A model generated the notes under the pieces. That model was not told where the DNA came from. It saw only the letters and a program-made list of their open reading frames with translations, and ran no database searches. Shown here in pieces: positions 18,385 to 28,020 of a stretch of DNA of 64,000 nt (the stretch's first letter is position 1; each line of letters opens with the position of its first letter). The position numbers and the translations under genes are program-made. Source of the stretch: Nibricoccus aquaticus (GTDB lineage: Bacteria; Verrucomicrobiota; Verrucomicrobiia; Opitutales; Opitutaceae); contig NZ_CP023344.1 of NCBI RefSeq assembly GCF_002310495.1, positions 2,418,001-2,482,000 on the forward strand. The letters are read 5' to 3'.

Positions 18385-20408
18385 GTGCGTCGCGTCCAAA
18401 TTCTCCCGCATTACTGCCGCGGGCATCATCGTTGATCACGTCGGGCACGGGAATTTTTTCTGATGAGCAACTGCTCGCGCCGGTGTACGCGCGAGGCGAC
18501 GGGTGGATGAAAATTTTTGTCGCGGGGCACACGGTGCTCGCGCTGGTGCTGGCGGGGATTAACGACACGTGGGTGGTCACGGCTTGCGTGGCGCCGGTGG
18601 TGTTCGCGGTGTTCATGGCGTGCATCCGGCTGGCGCCGGGGTCGTTTCTCACGCGGTGCGTGGCGGGACTGTCGTTGCAGGCGATGGTGAGCCTGCACGT
18701 GTATCAGCTCGGCGGACTCGATGAGGCGCACTTTTTCTATTTCACGGCGATGACGATGATGGTCGTGTACGCTGACTGGCGGGCGCTCGTGCCGGCGACG
18801 ACACTGACGTTCACGCTGTATTTGATATTCATGGCGCTGGAGGGAGCGGGGAAAACGCAGGTTTACTTCGCGCATGGGGAGGCGGGTGGGTTGAAGATGC
18901 TGCTGCACTTCGCGGGGATGTTGCTGCAAGCGACGGTGGTGGGTTTCTGGTCATGGCTGAACCGTCGCCACATCCTGGGTGAGGAGCGCAACCGGCTTCG
19001 TTCTAAGGAGCAGCAGCGCGAACTCGAACAGCAGCTAGAACGCGTGCGCCGCTCCGAGGCTTTGCTGCAATCGAGCGGGCAGGTGTTGCTCGAAACGCAG
19101 GGCAAGATGGCTCGCGAGATCCGCGAGCGCCGCAAAACGGAGGAGACGCTGCTGCTCGCGAAGGCCGAGCTGGAGGCGGCGAACAGCCAGTTGGAAAACT
19201 CCATCGCGCGGGCCAACGAGCTCGCGCTTTCGGCGGAGGTGGCGAACCAGGCAAAGAGCGCGTTTCTAGCCGTGATGAGCCATGAAATCCGCACGCCGCT
19301 CAACGGGGTGATCGGCATGACCGAGTTGATGCTCGATGCGCCGCTGGCCGATCAGCAGCGCGACGGGTTGGAGACCATCCGCAATTCGGGCAACAGCCTG
19401 CTCGTCATTCTCAATGACATTCTCGATTTCTCGAAGATCGAGTCGGGCAAGCTCGAGCTCGAGCACGGCGACTTCTCCATCGCGCGGCACATCGACGAGA
19501 CGCTCGCGCTCTTCTCGGGCCGGGCGCAGGCAAAAAATTTGAAGCTCTCCGGCCTCGTGAGGCCCGGCGTGCCGGCGTGGATTAGCGGCGATGTCACGCG
19601 GGTGAGGCAGATTCTTTCCAACCTGGTCAGCAACGCAGTGAAGTTCACCAGCCATGGCGAAGTGGCCATCGAGGTTTCCATTGCGACGGGCGATGGTGTG
19701 GCTGCACCAGACGGGCAGATGCGCATCCAGTTCGCGGTGCGCGACACGGGCATGGGTGTGCCGCCTGAAAAGCAGGCGCTGCTGTTCCAGCCGTTCAGTC
19801 AGGCGGATCTTTCGACGTCTCGGAAGTTTGGCGGCACCGGCCTCGGGCTCGCGATCTGCAAGCGGCTCGCCGAGCTGATGGGCGGCGATGCTTGGATGGA
19901 GAGCTCGGTGGGCGCGGGCTCCACGTTTTATTTCACACTGCTCGCGGCACCGGCGCAGACGCAGGAAATGCGCAAGTTGGCTGATGCAGCGCCCGAGACC
20001 GCGCGTCTCGCGCCCGAGGGGATGCGTTCGCTGAAGCTGCTGCTAGTTGAGGACAATTTGGTGAACCAGAAGGTGGCGCTCGCGATGTTGAAGCGGATCG
20101 GTTGCGACGCCGATGTGGCCAGCGATGGCGTGGAAGGGATCGCGAAGGTGAAGGCGCGCGACTACGATGTCGTGCTCATGGACTGGCATATGCCGGAGAT
20201 GAACGGGCTTGAGGCCACGGCGGTGATCCGCAGCGAACTGCCTGCCAACCGCCAGCCGTGGATCATCGGGCTCACGGCGAATGCGATGCAGGGCGACCGC
20301 GAGAAGTGCATCGAGGCCGGGATGGACGACTACATCACGAAGCCGTTGCGCAAAGACGATCTTGAGGCGGCCTTCTCGCGGGTGTTGCCGCGGGCGATCG
20401 GGGCGTGA
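18381..20408 (+). CDS. Membrane-bound hybrid sensor histidine kinase with C-terminal receiver
   Basis: 675 residues. Residues about 45-200 contain five or six hydrophobic segments, forming an integral membrane input domain without a large periplasmic loop. A coiled coil of about 90 residues (210-295, rich in EQQ, RR and [14 protein letters not shown]) leads to HisKA with H301 in [15 protein letters not shown], then an HATPase domain ([18 protein letters not shown]) and a receiver at about 550-670 with D601 in [13 protein letters not shown]. This is a BarA/RpfC-like layout without an HPt domain. It follows the short coupled leader ORF. No response regulator gene is adjacent; CheA and CheW follow. 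Confidence 0.92.
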   Translation: MSASRPNSPALLPRASSLITSGTGIFSDEQLLAPVYARGDGWMKIFVAGHTVLALVLAGINDTWVVTACVAPVVFAVFMACIRLAPGSFLTRCVAGLSLQAMVSLHVYQLGGLDEAHFFYFTAMTMMVVYADWRALVPATTLTFTLYLIFMALEGAGKTQVYFAHGEAGGLKMLLHFAGMLLQATVVGFWSWLNRRHILGEERNRLRSKEQQRELEQQLERVRRSEALLQSSGQVLLETQGKMAREIRERRKTEETLLLAKAELEAANSQLENSIARANELALSAEVANQAKSAFLAVMSHEIRTPLNGVIGMTELMLDAPLADQQRDGLETIRNSGNSLLVILNDILDFSKIESGKLELEHGDFSIARHIDETLALFSGRAQAKNLKLSGLVRPGVPAWISGDVTRVRQILSNLVSNAVKFTSHGEVAIEVSIATGDGVAAPDGQMRIQFAVRDTGMGVPPEKQALLFQPFSQADLSTSRKFGGTGLGLAICKRLAELMGGDAWMESSVGAGSTFYFTLLAAPAQTQEMRKLADAAPETARLAPEGMRSLKLLLVEDNLVNQKVALAMLKRIGCDADVASDGVEGIAKVKARDYDVVLMDWHMPEMNGLEATAVIRSELPANRQPWIIGLTANAMQGDREKCIEAGMDDYITKPLRKDDLEAAFSRVLPRAIGA

Positions 20409-20582
20409 GGCGAGGAACAGGAGCGGCTGGGGAAGGCAGGGCGGCGATGTTTTAGTGCGAGCGGGCTCCGAGCGACAGTGAGTGGTGATGGACGAAGCGC
20501 ATCGGTGCGAGAACTGGTCGCGGCGTGTAATCGAGGGCGGCATCGAACAACGCGCGAGGGACCGTGCGTTCCACCTGGAGAC

Positions 20583-20612
20583 AAAAAAGCCGCCTTTGAA
20601 AAGGCGGCTTTG
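20583..20612 (-). terminator. Rho-independent terminator of cheW
   Basis: Read on the minus strand, an AAAGCCGCC stem pairs with GGCGGCTTT across a short loop and is followed by a run of six T. It lies about 25 bases after the cheW stop codon and is correctly oriented for cheW. Confidence 0.85.
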
Positions 20613-20637
20613 GGAGAAATTGAAATGAGCGATGCGC

Positions 20638-21138
20638 TCAGAGATTGCTGGTGATCTCTTTGACGGTCTCGGCGGCGACGACGCGGTCGATGTCGAGGAG
20701 GGTCTTCACGGTGCCTTTGATCTTGGCCATGCCGAGGATGTAGCCGGTGTCGATGCGTGTGCCGAAGTCGGGAGTGGGCTCGATTTCGCTGCCGGCGAGA
20801 TTCACGACCTCTTCCACGGCGTCCACGATGAGGCCCATCTGGACGTTTTGCGTGGCGGAAACTTTGACTTGGACGACGACGATGCAGGTGCGTTCGGCGA
20901 AGACGGCCTTCAGACCGAATTTCACGCGGAGGTCGATGATCGGGATGACGCGGCCGCGGAGATTGATGACGCCTTTCACGAACTCCGGCATCTGGGGCAC
21001 GGGCGTGATTTTCTGCATGCGGATGATTTCGCGAACCTTCAGGACGGCGACGCCGTAGGATTCGTTATCGAGGGCGACAGTCAGGTATTTGCCCGCATTC
21101 TGGGTGGCGATGTGCGTGGCGGCAGCGAGTGAGCTCAT
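20638..21138 (-). CDS. cheW: Chemotaxis adaptor protein CheW
   Basis: 166 residues. The single CheW domain shows KYLTVALDNESYGV, then VREIIRMQKITPVPQMPEFV, KGVINLRGRVIPIIDLR and the C-terminal KTLLDIDRVV, all canonical. It couples chemoreceptors to the CheA kinase. The ATG at 21138 (MSSLAAATH) fits the start of the domain better than the longer frame beginning at 21192. It is divergent from cheA with about 190 bp between, so the shared spacer may hold both promoters. No methyl-accepting receptor, CheR or CheB gene is present in the window. Confidence 0.95.
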   Translation of the reverse strand: MSSLAAATHIATQNAGKYLTVALDNESYGVAVLKVREIIRMQKITPVPQMPEFVKGVINLRGRVIPIIDLRVKFGLKAVFAERTCIVVVQVKVSATQNVQMGLIVDAVEEVVNLAGSEIEPTPDFGTRIDTGYILGMAKIKGTVKTLLDIDRVVAAETVKEITSNL

Positions 21139-21329
21139 GTGAGTTGAAATGGGATGAGACGCACCGGCATGGCGCGGCTTACAGCGTTTCATTCGGCCTT
21201 CCGGGCATCGGCTTTAGAGAAAAGGGGAGGGATCTGCCTAGGGTGTTTTATGGGTAAGACGGCTCGCAAAACCGGTTAAGTTCTCCCGCGCCGCGCCGAA
21301 TGAAGAGAAAGTTTTTCCATCGCTTCCCC

Positions 21330-23507
21330 ATGCCACTTTCCACGGATTTCTATTCCACGCTCGATGATCTCAGCAACCGGCTCGCGGGTGAATCCATCCT
21401 CGCCCAGGCAGGTCGCGACGAAGGCCTGATCCCTTCTTACAGCCTGCTCGGCGAACTGATCGAACTTTGCTCCGTCGAACTCGAACTGCGAGAACCGCTC
21501 AGCACGCTCAAGGCCGATCTCGAGCGCCTGCTCGATAGCGCCCAGCCTTTCGATGACGCCGCGCTCACTCATCTGCGCAATGTCGTGAAGTGGCTCCCGG
21601 CTGCCGCCACCGCCAGCAAAGCCGACCAGCCGCTGCCGCCTGTTGCTGGTAAAGCCGCCGCCGCGCCCGCTGCCGCTGAATCCGCTCCCGCATCGGTTGC
21701 CGCTTCATCTGCACCAGTCGATGACGGCCTTGCCGCCAACGATCTTCTCCAAGACCTCAACCTCGACGAAAACCGCGAGCTGCTCACCGAGTTTCACGCC
21801 GAGGCACTCGACCATCTCCAGCAAATCGAAGCCGCTCTGCTCGCGCTCGACGAGACGCCCGACGATCCCGAGGCGCTTAACTCCATCTTCCGCTCGTTTC
21901 ATACCATCAAGGGTGTATCCGGTTTCCTCCATCTCACGCCGATGCACACGCTGACGCACGAGGTGGAATCGCTCCTCGATCTCGCGCGCAATCGCAAGCT
22001 GCGCCTGAACTCGACGATCATCACCGAGATCCTCAAGAGCCGCGACGCCGTGCAGAACATGGTTGGCCAGATCACGGTCGCGCTTGAGCAGGGCACGCTG
22101 CCCAGCGAAATCATTCCCGTCAGCCACTTGATCCGCGCGGTCAAACGTCTTGCCGCCGGTGAGTCCGCGCCGGTCGCCGCAGCTCCCGCGAAAGCGGCCG
22201 CGCCGATTGCCGCTTCAGTTGCTGCCGCGCCCGCCGAGCTCGCGCCGGTCGTTCCTTTCTCGCCTGCTCCGTCCGCCGAGGCGCCTGCTCCCGCGAAAGC
22301 CGCCGAACACAAAGAGAAGGCCGCCGCCACCGGAGAAACCAAGAACGCCAGTTCCAGCACCGTTCGCGTCAACACGGAGAAACTCGACTCCCTCATGGAT
22401 GTCGTCGGCGAGCTCGTGATCGTGCAGAGCCAGCTCACTGAGTCGGCCCGCGTGCTCGCGATCGAAGACGCTTCGCTCCAGCGCAACATCACGCAATTCG
22501 GCCGCCTCACCAAAGAACTCCAGCACACGTCGATGTCGCTGCGTATGATTCCGGTGAAACCGACGTTTCAGAAGATGGAGCGTCTCGTGCGCGATCTTTC
22601 CCGCGACTTCGGCAAGAAAGTTAATTTTCATGTCAGCGGTGAGGACACCGAACTCGACCGCACCGTCGTAGAGGACATCGGCGATCCGCTCGTCCACATG
22701 GTGCGCAACTCGCTCGACCACGGTCTCGAATCGACCGCCGACCGCATCGCCGCCGGCAAGACCGAGGCGGGCAACGTCCACCTCAAAGCTTATCACGAAG
22801 GCGGCAACATTGTCATCGAACTGAGCGACGATGGCCGTGGTATCAATACCGACAAGGTGCTCGCCAAGGCGCGCAAACAAAACCTCATCCCGGAAAACGC
22901 GCAGCTCTCGAAGGATGAAGTTCTCCACCTGATTTTCCTCCCAGGCTTCTCCACGGCTGAAAAAGTCACCGCCGTTTCCGGTCGTGGCGTCGGCATGGAT
23001 GTCGTGAAGCGCAACATCGAGAAGCTGCGCGGCAAGATCGAGATCACGTCCGAAATGGGCAAGGGCTCGACCTTCCGTATCAAGCTTCCCCTGACGATGG
23101 CCATCATCGACGGCCTGGTGGTGCGCGTCGGTGAAGACCGTTTCATCCTCCCGAGCACATCTGTGCAGATGGCGCTCCGCCCGGCGAAGGACGCGCTTTC
23201 CACGGTGCATGGACACGGCGAAGTCCTCGATCATCGCGGCAAGATTCTCCCGATTCACCGTCTTCACCGCCGTTTCCAGATCGCTGGCGCGATCGAGAAT
23301 CCGTGGGACGGCATCATCGTCATCGTCGAAAGCAATGGCCGCGCCTCGGCGCTGCTGGTCGATGACATGGTCAGCAAACAAGAAGTCGTCATCAAGAGCC
23401 TCGGCGGATTCCTCCAGAATCTCGTCGGTGTTTCCGGTGGTGCGATCCTTGGCGATGGTGGCATCGCGCTGATCCTCGATCCCACGTCGTTGTTCAACGC
23501 CGCCTGA
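21330..23507 (+). CDS. cheA: Chemotaxis histidine kinase CheA
   Basis: 725 residues from ATG 21330 (an in-frame ATG at 21300 would add 10). An N-terminal helical region (about 1-85) precedes an Ala/Pro linker. The HPt domain (about 155-255) carries H191 in SFHTIKGVSGF. An Ala/Pro-rich linker leads to the dimerisation domain (VRVNTEKLDSLMDVVGELVI), the HATPase domain (HMVRNSLDHGLE, DDGRGINTDKVLAKA, SGRGVGMDVVK) and a C-terminal CheW-like domain. The P2 response-regulator-binding domain of enteric CheA is not evident. Codon use is C-ending rather than G-ending, unlike most neighbours. An HDOD gene follows 20 bp downstream, an arrangement that suggests a non-motility signalling output. Confidence 0.95.
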   Translation: MPLSTDFYSTLDDLSNRLAGESILAQAGRDEGLIPSYSLLGELIELCSVELELREPLSTLKADLERLLDSAQPFDDAALTHLRNVVKWLPAAATASKADQPLPPVAGKAAAAPAAAESAPASVAASSAPVDDGLAANDLLQDLNLDENRELLTEFHAEALDHLQQIEAALLALDETPDDPEALNSIFRSFHTIKGVSGFLHLTPMHTLTHEVESLLDLARNRKLRLNSTIITEILKSRDAVQNMVGQITVALEQGTLPSEIIPVSHLIRAVKRLAAGESAPVAAAPAKAAAPIAASVAAAPAELAPVVPFSPAPSAEAPAPAKAAEHKEKAAATGETKNASSSTVRVNTEKLDSLMDVVGELVIVQSQLTESARVLAIEDASLQRNITQFGRLTKELQHTSMSLRMIPVKPTFQKMERLVRDLSRDFGKKVNFHVSGEDTELDRTVVEDIGDPLVHMVRNSLDHGLESTADRIAAGKTEAGNVHLKAYHEGGNIVIELSDDGRGINTDKVLAKARKQNLIPENAQLSKDEVLHLIFLPGFSTAEKVTAVSGRGVGMDVVKRNIEKLRGKIEITSEMGKGSTFRIKLPLTMAIIDGLVVRVGEDRFILPSTSVQMALRPAKDALSTVHGHGEVLDHRGKILPIHRLHRRFQIAGAIENPWDGIIVIVESNGRASALLVDDMVSKQEVVIKSLGGFLQNLVGVSGGAILGDGGIALILDPTSLFNAA

Positions 23508-23527
23508 TCTTTCACGCCCCGCACCCC

Positions 23528-24406
23528 ATGTCAGCCCAGCTCACCTTTGCGGAAGTTTGCGAGAAAGCGCTCCGGCTTCCTTGTTCCCCGGCGCTCCTGC
23601 CGCGGCTTATCAGCGTGCTCGAAAACGAGAACGCCTCGATCGACGAGCTTCAGGATGTGATCCAGATCGATCCGGCGCTGGCCAGCTCGACGCTGCGCCT
23701 GGCCAATTCCGCTTATTTTGCCGCTGGCACCAGCGTGGTGGAGAATCTGAGCGAAGCGTTGATGCGCCTCGGGCAGAAAGAAGTTTACCGCCTCGCCGCG
23801 CTCTCGCTCGCGAGCCGCTGGATGACGCAAAAGGTCGAAGGCTATCGTTGGGAAGCGGGCGATTTTTGCCGCCTCTCACTGGTGACCGCCGTCGCCGCCG
23901 AGTACCTCGCTGAGGAAACCGGGCGCGTCGATCCAAAGACCGCATACACCGCCGGGCTGGTCCATGAGATCGGCAAACTCGCGGTCGCGCACGCCTGTGC
24001 CGAGCAATTTCCCGCTGTTCGCACCGAACAATCCGGGTCGGGCTGCACGTGGCTTCAGGCGGAGAAGAAGATTCTCGGTTTCGATCACGCCGAAGTCGGC
24101 GCGGAGCTGCTGCGTCGGTGGAAATTCCCGCCGTCGCTTATCGCGGTTGGTGTCCACAATCCGCCGAAGGCCAGCGATCCAGCCGATGTGCTGCCGCTGT
24201 TGGTGCATGTTCATGCGGCCAAGTTTCTCGCTGTCACGATCGGCGCGGGCGTGGCGGAGGACGGGTTTCTTTTCCAACTGAACTCGGAGCTGCTTGTCGA
24301 GTGGGGCTTCACGCCGGAGATGCTGGAGGCGGCGATTCCTGAAGTCCTCGAACGCGCGAGCAGGTTGCTCCGCGAAAATCTTTCCCACGGGTCTCTCAGC
24401 TTTTGA
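23528..24406 (+). CDS. HDOD domain protein, cheA-linked
   Basis: 292 residues. The HDOD domain shows LPCSPALLPRLISVLENENA, IQIDPALASSTLRLANSAYF and EALMRLGQKEVYRLAALSLA, followed by the helical half with YTAGLVHEIGKLAVAHAC and FDHAEVGAELLRRWKFP. It is shorter at the N-terminus than the HDOD protein at 15 kb. Its ATG is 20 bp after the cheA stop and a strong terminator follows, so cheA-HDOD form a two-gene operon. It probably acts as a non-enzymatic output or adaptor of the CheA pathway; this is inferred from family knowledge. Confidence 0.9.
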   Translation: MSAQLTFAEVCEKALRLPCSPALLPRLISVLENENASIDELQDVIQIDPALASSTLRLANSAYFAAGTSVVENLSEALMRLGQKEVYRLAALSLASRWMTQKVEGYRWEAGDFCRLSLVTAVAAEYLAEETGRVDPKTAYTAGLVHEIGKLAVAHACAEQFPAVRTEQSGSGCTWLQAEKKILGFDHAEVGAELLRRWKFPPSLIAVGVHNPPKASDPADVLPLLVHVHAAKFLAVTIGAGVAEDGFLFQLNSELLVEWGFTPEMLEAAIPEVLERASRLLRENLSHGSLSF

Positions 24407-24438
24407 AGCGATGAGCTGAGCGGGCCCGTGTGACTACT

Positions 24439-24487
24439 GGGGCGGTGGCCGTTGATACCGGCTGCCGCCCCTTTTTTATTTTTTTGG
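24439..24487 (+). terminator. Rho-independent terminator of the cheA-HDOD operon
   Basis: A 13-bp stem (GGGGCGGTGGCCG pairing with CGGCTGCCGCCCC, two G-T wobbles) encloses a 7-base loop and is followed by TTTTTTATTTTTTT. It begins 32 bases after the HDOD stop codon. Confidence 0.93.
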
Positions 24488-24530
24488 AGCGAAGGAGCGG
24501 CCGGATGCGCGACGGGTTTCGCGAGGCGGA

Positions 24531-25148
24531 TTATTTTTTCTCCGCTGCCTGTGGTGCGAGTTTGCCGAGGTTAAAACTCGGAGGCGGGGTGCTGTCCACG
24601 AGGGCGAGGAATTTTTCGCGGCGTTGGATGAGCAGCTGGTGAACGGCTTCGCGCTGGGCGTAGCTGAGGCCGAGTTCTTCGTTGAGACGGGCGAGGGTGA
24701 AGGGAATGACGACGAGGGTGATCGTGGTGTCCATGCCGTCGTACACGCGGTAGCGCCAGTCTTTGGCCGGGTCGGGCTTTTCACCTGCGACGGGTTTGGG
24801 AGCGGGTGGTTTTTCGCTCATGGCTTTGAGCCGCTCGCGTTGCACGGGCGTGAGGAGGGCTTCGAGCTGGGTGCGGAATTCGAGTTTGATGGGCTCAACC
24901 TTCTTTTTGAAGGCGTCGATCTCGGCTTTCATCTGGCGGAGCGCTTCGTCCGGGAGCGGCTGGCCGGAAGGTTTTGGCGCGTCGGGGTTTTCGGGCGCGG
25001 AATTGAGCGGAGCATCGCGTAACTCGCCCAAGACGCCGCCAGCGGGAGGCGCGGGGACGGGCTGGGTGCGTTGCATCCAGGAACCGGCGAAGGTGCCGGC
25101 GGCGAAACCGATGAGCGTGGCGAGCGCGACGACGAAACCTTTGTTCAT
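24531..25148 (-). CDS. Membrane-anchored periplasmic protein with Spy/CpxP-like LTxxQ motifs
   Basis: 205 residues. The N-terminal signal anchor (about 4-24) precedes a Pro-rich linker and a helical charged domain. LTPVQRERL (mid-protein) and LSYAQREAV (near residue 165) resemble the LTxxQ motifs of Spy/CpxP-type periplasmic chaperones and sensors. Its ATG overlaps the stop of the small membrane-protein gene (ATGA), which in turn overlaps the sigma factor gene. The group therefore reads as an ECF sigma operon, with this protein a candidate periplasmic sensor or stress chaperone. Assignment is by motif and context only. Confidence 0.65.
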   Translation of the reverse strand: MNKGFVVALATLIGFAAGTFAGSWMQRTQPVPAPPAGGVLGELRDAPLNSAPENPDAPKPSGQPLPDEALRQMKAEIDAFKKKVEPIKLEFRTQLEALLTPVQRERLKAMSEKPPAPKPVAGEKPDPAKDWRYRVYDGMDTTITLVVIPFTLARLNEELGLSYAQREAVHQLLIQRREKFLALVDSTPPPSFNLGKLAPQAAEKK

Positions 25149-25438
25149 AACGGGTCGAGGCTGGCGGTCTGCATGGCCACCTCGTGCCATTCGGCGAGGT
25201 GGCGTTCGTTGGCCTCGGCGGTGCTGCGGGTGTGAAGGATCACCACGAGCACGAAGCAGAAGGCGGCGGTGTAGGCGGACACGGCGAACGGGTGCAGGAA
25301 GAAGCGGGCGGCACCGGTGCGTTCGGCATGGGCGAGGCGGATACGGCGAAGCACGCGGTCGGGGAAATCCGCGGGAAGCTGCGCGGCGGCGTGCTCGTTG
25401 AGCTGGCGCCAGGCGCGGGATTCAGGAGGCGTGTTCAT
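25145..25438 (-). CDS. Small single-span membrane protein, candidate anti-sigma factor
   Basis: 97 residues: a cytoplasmic N-terminal half of about 45 residues (LPADFPDRVLRRIRLAHAER), one transmembrane helix (about 52-70) and a short tail. The size, topology and position directly after an ECF sigma gene, with a 17-base overlap, fit an anti-sigma factor. The zinc-binding H-x3-C-x2-C motif of ZAS proteins is absent, so it would be a non-canonical one. The ATG at 25438 was chosen over an upstream in-frame start inside the sigma gene. Confidence 0.6.
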   Translation of the reverse strand: MNTPPESRAWRQLNEHAAAQLPADFPDRVLRRIRLAHAERTGAARFFLHPFAVSAYTAAFCFVLVVILHTRSTAEANERHLAEWHEVAMQTASLDPL

Positions 25439-25967
25439 AGTGTTGACGAAGTTGTTCGCGGGCGCGGTGGAGGCGGGCTTTGAGGGCGACGACACTCACG
25501 CCAGTTGCGTCGGCCATTTCCTGCTGGCTGCGGCCCTCTTGAGCAAGGGCGATGAGGGCGCGGTCGGCGGGTTTGAGTTTGGAGAGGGCGTGGCGGAGAG
25601 CGTCGAGTTCTTCGCTGTCGACGGACGAGGGGGTTTCGGGGATTTCGAAATGATCTTCCTGGTCGAGGGGGGAAAATAATTTCTGCCAGCGCTGGCGGCG
25701 GATGTGATCGATGCAGGCGTTGCGGGCCATGCGGAAGAGCCAGGCTTCGAACTGGGCGGGTTGATCGAGTCGTGGGAGCGCGCGGATCATTTTGATGAAG
25801 ACGATTTGGGCGAGGTCTTCGACCGCATCACTGCGGCCGGTGATCGAGTAGATGAAACCGGCGATGCGATTCTGGTAGGCGACGATGAGCGCGCGCTGCG
25901 CGTCCTCGCGGCCTTGCTGCGCCTGTCGGACGAGGTCCGTCAGTGCCGTCGTTTCGGTGATGTCCAT
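25422..25967 (-). CDS. ECF-type RNA polymerase sigma factor
   Basis: 181 residues. Region 2 (about 25-95) shows RIAGFIYSITGRSDAVEDLA and FEAWLFRMARNACIDHIRRQ. Region 4 (about 125-175) shows LSKLKPADRALIALAQEGRS and a helix-turn-helix with EMADATGVSVVALKARLHRA. The length is normal for an ECF sigma. It is the first gene of a three-gene overlapping unit with a putative anti-sigma factor and an LTxxQ periplasmic protein, suggesting response to an envelope signal. Target promoters are unknown. Confidence 0.93.
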   Translation of the reverse strand: MDITETTALTDLVRQAQQGREDAQRALIVAYQNRIAGFIYSITGRSDAVEDLAQIVFIKMIRALPRLDQPAQFEAWLFRMARNACIDHIRRQRWQKLFSPLDQEDHFEIPETPSSVDSEELDALRHALSKLKPADRALIALAQEGRSQQEMADATGVSVVALKARLHRAREQLRQHYEHAS

Positions 25968-26298
25968 GCGCGTGCATTTCTAAGACAAGGATGACGCAGG
26001 AAGTGTCGAGAAGTTGCGTGAGAGGTGTTTCTTGCAATCTGCCGGTTTTGAAGGGGTTCGGCGTGTGCAAGATGCACGTTTCGCGAGCAGGCTTCGCGGG
26101 GCTGCGTGAGAGTGGTTTTGGGCGAGAGTGTTTGTTCGCAAGAAGATGGAGAAGCTTGCGCGCGGATGGCACGGGCGAGGCAAAGGAAACAACACATCAA
26201 ACGCTATCAATGGCATTTAGTAACTAATGTGGATCGGTCGGAACATCCGCGTACAAAGTGAAACGATGCTGAACCAAAACCTATCTCTATTTTGCGCC
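25968..26298. other. Intergenic region upstream of the sigma operon
   Basis: About 330 bases between the divergent sigma factor gene and the small DUF1328-like gene. It is noticeably more AT-rich than the coding flanks and likely holds both promoters. Short open frames on both strands here are chance products. No hairpin, repeat or RNA gene was recognised. Confidence 0.4.
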
Positions 26299-26484
26299 AT
26301 GCTTAACTGGGTGATCACACTTCTTCTTCTCGCGACTGTCGCGGGATTTTTTGTTTTCGCCGGAACCGGTAGCGAGATCGGAAGTCTGCTGGCGCGGATT
26401 GCTGTGGCAGGCTGCTCTGCGGTGGCTGCGGTGATGCTGGGAGTTCATCTCTGGCATCGCACACGTCACACGAAGGCAGGCTGA
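26299..26484 (+). CDS. Small DUF1328-like membrane protein
   Basis: 61 residues starting MLNWVITLLLLATVAGF, with two transmembrane helices and a basic His/Arg/Lys tail. The M-L-x-W start followed by a first helix, a G-rich turn and a second helix resembles the DUF1328 (YtjA) family of about 55-60 residues. In-frame ATGs at 26227 and 26266 could extend it, but the family length supports 26299. A good terminator 79 bases downstream suggests an expressed transcript. The function of DUF1328 is unknown; in other bacteria the genes are often stress-induced. Confidence 0.5.
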   Translation: MLNWVITLLLLATVAGFFVFAGTGSEIGSLLARIAVAGCSAVAAVMLGVHLWHRTRHTKAG

Positions 26485-26562
26485 TCTTGTTCTTTTCGAC
26501 GCTAAATAATTTCCCACTTCCCGGAGGTGCGACTTCCGGGATTGTTAGTTGAAGCTGGACCT

Positions 26563-26599
26563 GGCGGGGTCGTTAATTCGGCCCCGCCTTGGCTTTTTT
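26563..26599 (+). terminator. Rho-independent terminator
   Basis: A 10-bp stem (GGCGGGGTCG pairing with CGGCCCCGCC) with loop TTAATT is followed by TTGGCTTTTTT. It lies downstream of the small DUF1328-like gene. A weaker hairpin (CCCGGA/TCCGGG) is just upstream at about 26518-26540. Confidence 0.8.
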
Positions 26600-26682
26600 A
26601 GCGCGGAGCAAACAGCGGCGAAACAGGATCGAGCCTTGCGAATTCCTGCGGTTGTCCACGAATGCTCTGCCTTGTCCCCACT

Positions 26683-28017
26683 ATGCGCGTACTGATTGTC
26701 GACGATGAACCCAGCATCCGCAAAATCACCGGCCTGGCCGTGGAAAGCATGGGGCATGAGGTGGTCACGGCGCCGAATGGCGCGCGTGCGCTGAAGGAAC
26801 TGGAGACGGAGTCGTGCGATGCGTGCTTCCTCGATGTGAACCTCGGGACGGAAGACGGGCTGGTGGTGCTGGAGAAACTTTTGAAGGCGCAGCCGGGACT
26901 GGTCGTGATTATGTTCACGGCTTACGCGAGCATCGCGGTTGCGGTTGAGGCGATGCGGCGCGGGGCGTTCGATTTTATTCCGAAGCCGTTCACGCCGGAT
27001 CAAATCCGGCAGGTGCTCGATAAGGTCGGCCGCACGCGGAAGCTGGAGCAGAAGGTCAAACAGCTCGAATCGCAGATCACCGAGGAAACGCCCGGGCTCG
27101 ATCTGACCTCGGCGGAACCGGCGATGCAGAAGCTGCTGCAGATCGCGTTCAAGGCGGCGGAGACGCCGGCGACAGTGCTGATTCTTGGGCCGAGCGGAAC
27201 GGGCAAGAGCGTGTTGGCGCGCGAAGTTCATCGACGCAGCACGCAGAAAGAAAATGCGTTCATCACGGTGAATTGCCCGAGTCTGTCGCGGGAGTTGCTG
27301 GAGAGTGAGCTCTTCGGCCACGTGAAGGGATCGTTCACGGGCGCGGTGAATGACACGATGGGCAAGGTGGCGGCGGCGGATGGCGGTACGCTGTTTCTCG
27401 ATGAAATCGGCGAGCTGCCGCTGGAGATCCAGCCGAAGCTGCTGCGGCTGCTGCAGGAGCGGGAGTACGAGCGCGTAGGTGAGCCCAAAATACGCAAAGC
27501 CAATGTGCGCGTAATCGCGGCAACGAACCGCAATCTCGCCGAAGAGGTGAAAGCGGGGCGTTTTCGAGAGGATCTTTATTACCGGCTTAACGTGATCAAC
27601 GTGACGCTGCCGGGATTGAAGGACCGGCCGGGCGATTTGATGAGGCTGGCGGAGAACTATCGCGTATTTTTCTGCGGACGCATGGGCAAGCGCGTCGCGG
27701 AATTTTCACCAGCGGTGAAGGAGGCGTTTGTGCGTTATGGCTGGCCGGGGAATCTGCGAGAGCTGCGCAATGTGATCGAGCGCGCGGTGATTTTGTCGTC
27801 GGGAGAGTTGATCGAGCCTGCTGATCTGCCGGAGGAGTTTTCGCATCAGGCGGATTCGAGTATCGCAGTAGGCGCACGGGTGACGCTCGATGCGCTGGAG
27901 ACGGAGCACATCCGCCGCGTACTCGCTTCGGCGAAGAATCTCGATGAGGCAGCGAAGACGCTGGGGATCGATCCGGCGACGCTTTATCGGAAGCGGCAGA
28001 AACTGGGCCTCATCTGA
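26683..28017 (+). CDS. NtrC/AlgB-type sigma-54-dependent response regulator
   Basis: 444 residues from ATG 26683. The receiver domain (1-120) has phospho-acceptor D51 in CFLDVNLG. The AAA+ domain (about 140-375) has Walker A GPSGTGKS, the sigma-54 contact loop GSFTGA at 216-221 (a GAFTGA variant also found in AlgB), the Walker B region [12 protein letters not shown] and [10 protein letters not shown]. The C-terminus is a Fis-type helix-turn-helix ([20 protein letters not shown]). It activates sigma-54 promoters. The sensor kinase gene starts 3 bp downstream. The pair resembles AlgB-KinB of pseudomonads in both domain content and order. Confidence 0.92.
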   Translation: MRVLIVDDEPSIRKITGLAVESMGHEVVTAPNGARALKELETESCDACFLDVNLGTEDGLVVLEKLLKAQPGLVVIMFTAYASIAVAVEAMRRGAFDFIPKPFTPDQIRQVLDKVGRTRKLEQKVKQLESQITEETPGLDLTSAEPAMQKLLQIAFKAAETPATVLILGPSGTGKSVLAREVHRRSTQKENAFITVNCPSLSRELLESELFGHVKGSFTGAVNDTMGKVAAADGGTLFLDEIGELPLEIQPKLLRLLQEREYERVGEPKIRKANVRVIAATNRNLAEEVKAGRFREDLYYRLNVINVTLPGLKDRPGDLMRLAENYRVFFCGRMGKRVAEFSPAVKEAFVRYGWPGNLRELRNVIERAVILSSGELIEPADLPEEFSHQADSSIAVGARVTLDALETEHIRRVLASAKNLDEAAKTLGIDPATLYRKRQKLGLI

Positions 28018-28020
28018 GCG

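Noticed and set aside
25991-26227. 78-codon frame between sigma factor and DUF1328-like gene
   Set aside because: No hydrophobic, domain or ribosome-site support; likely promoter region.
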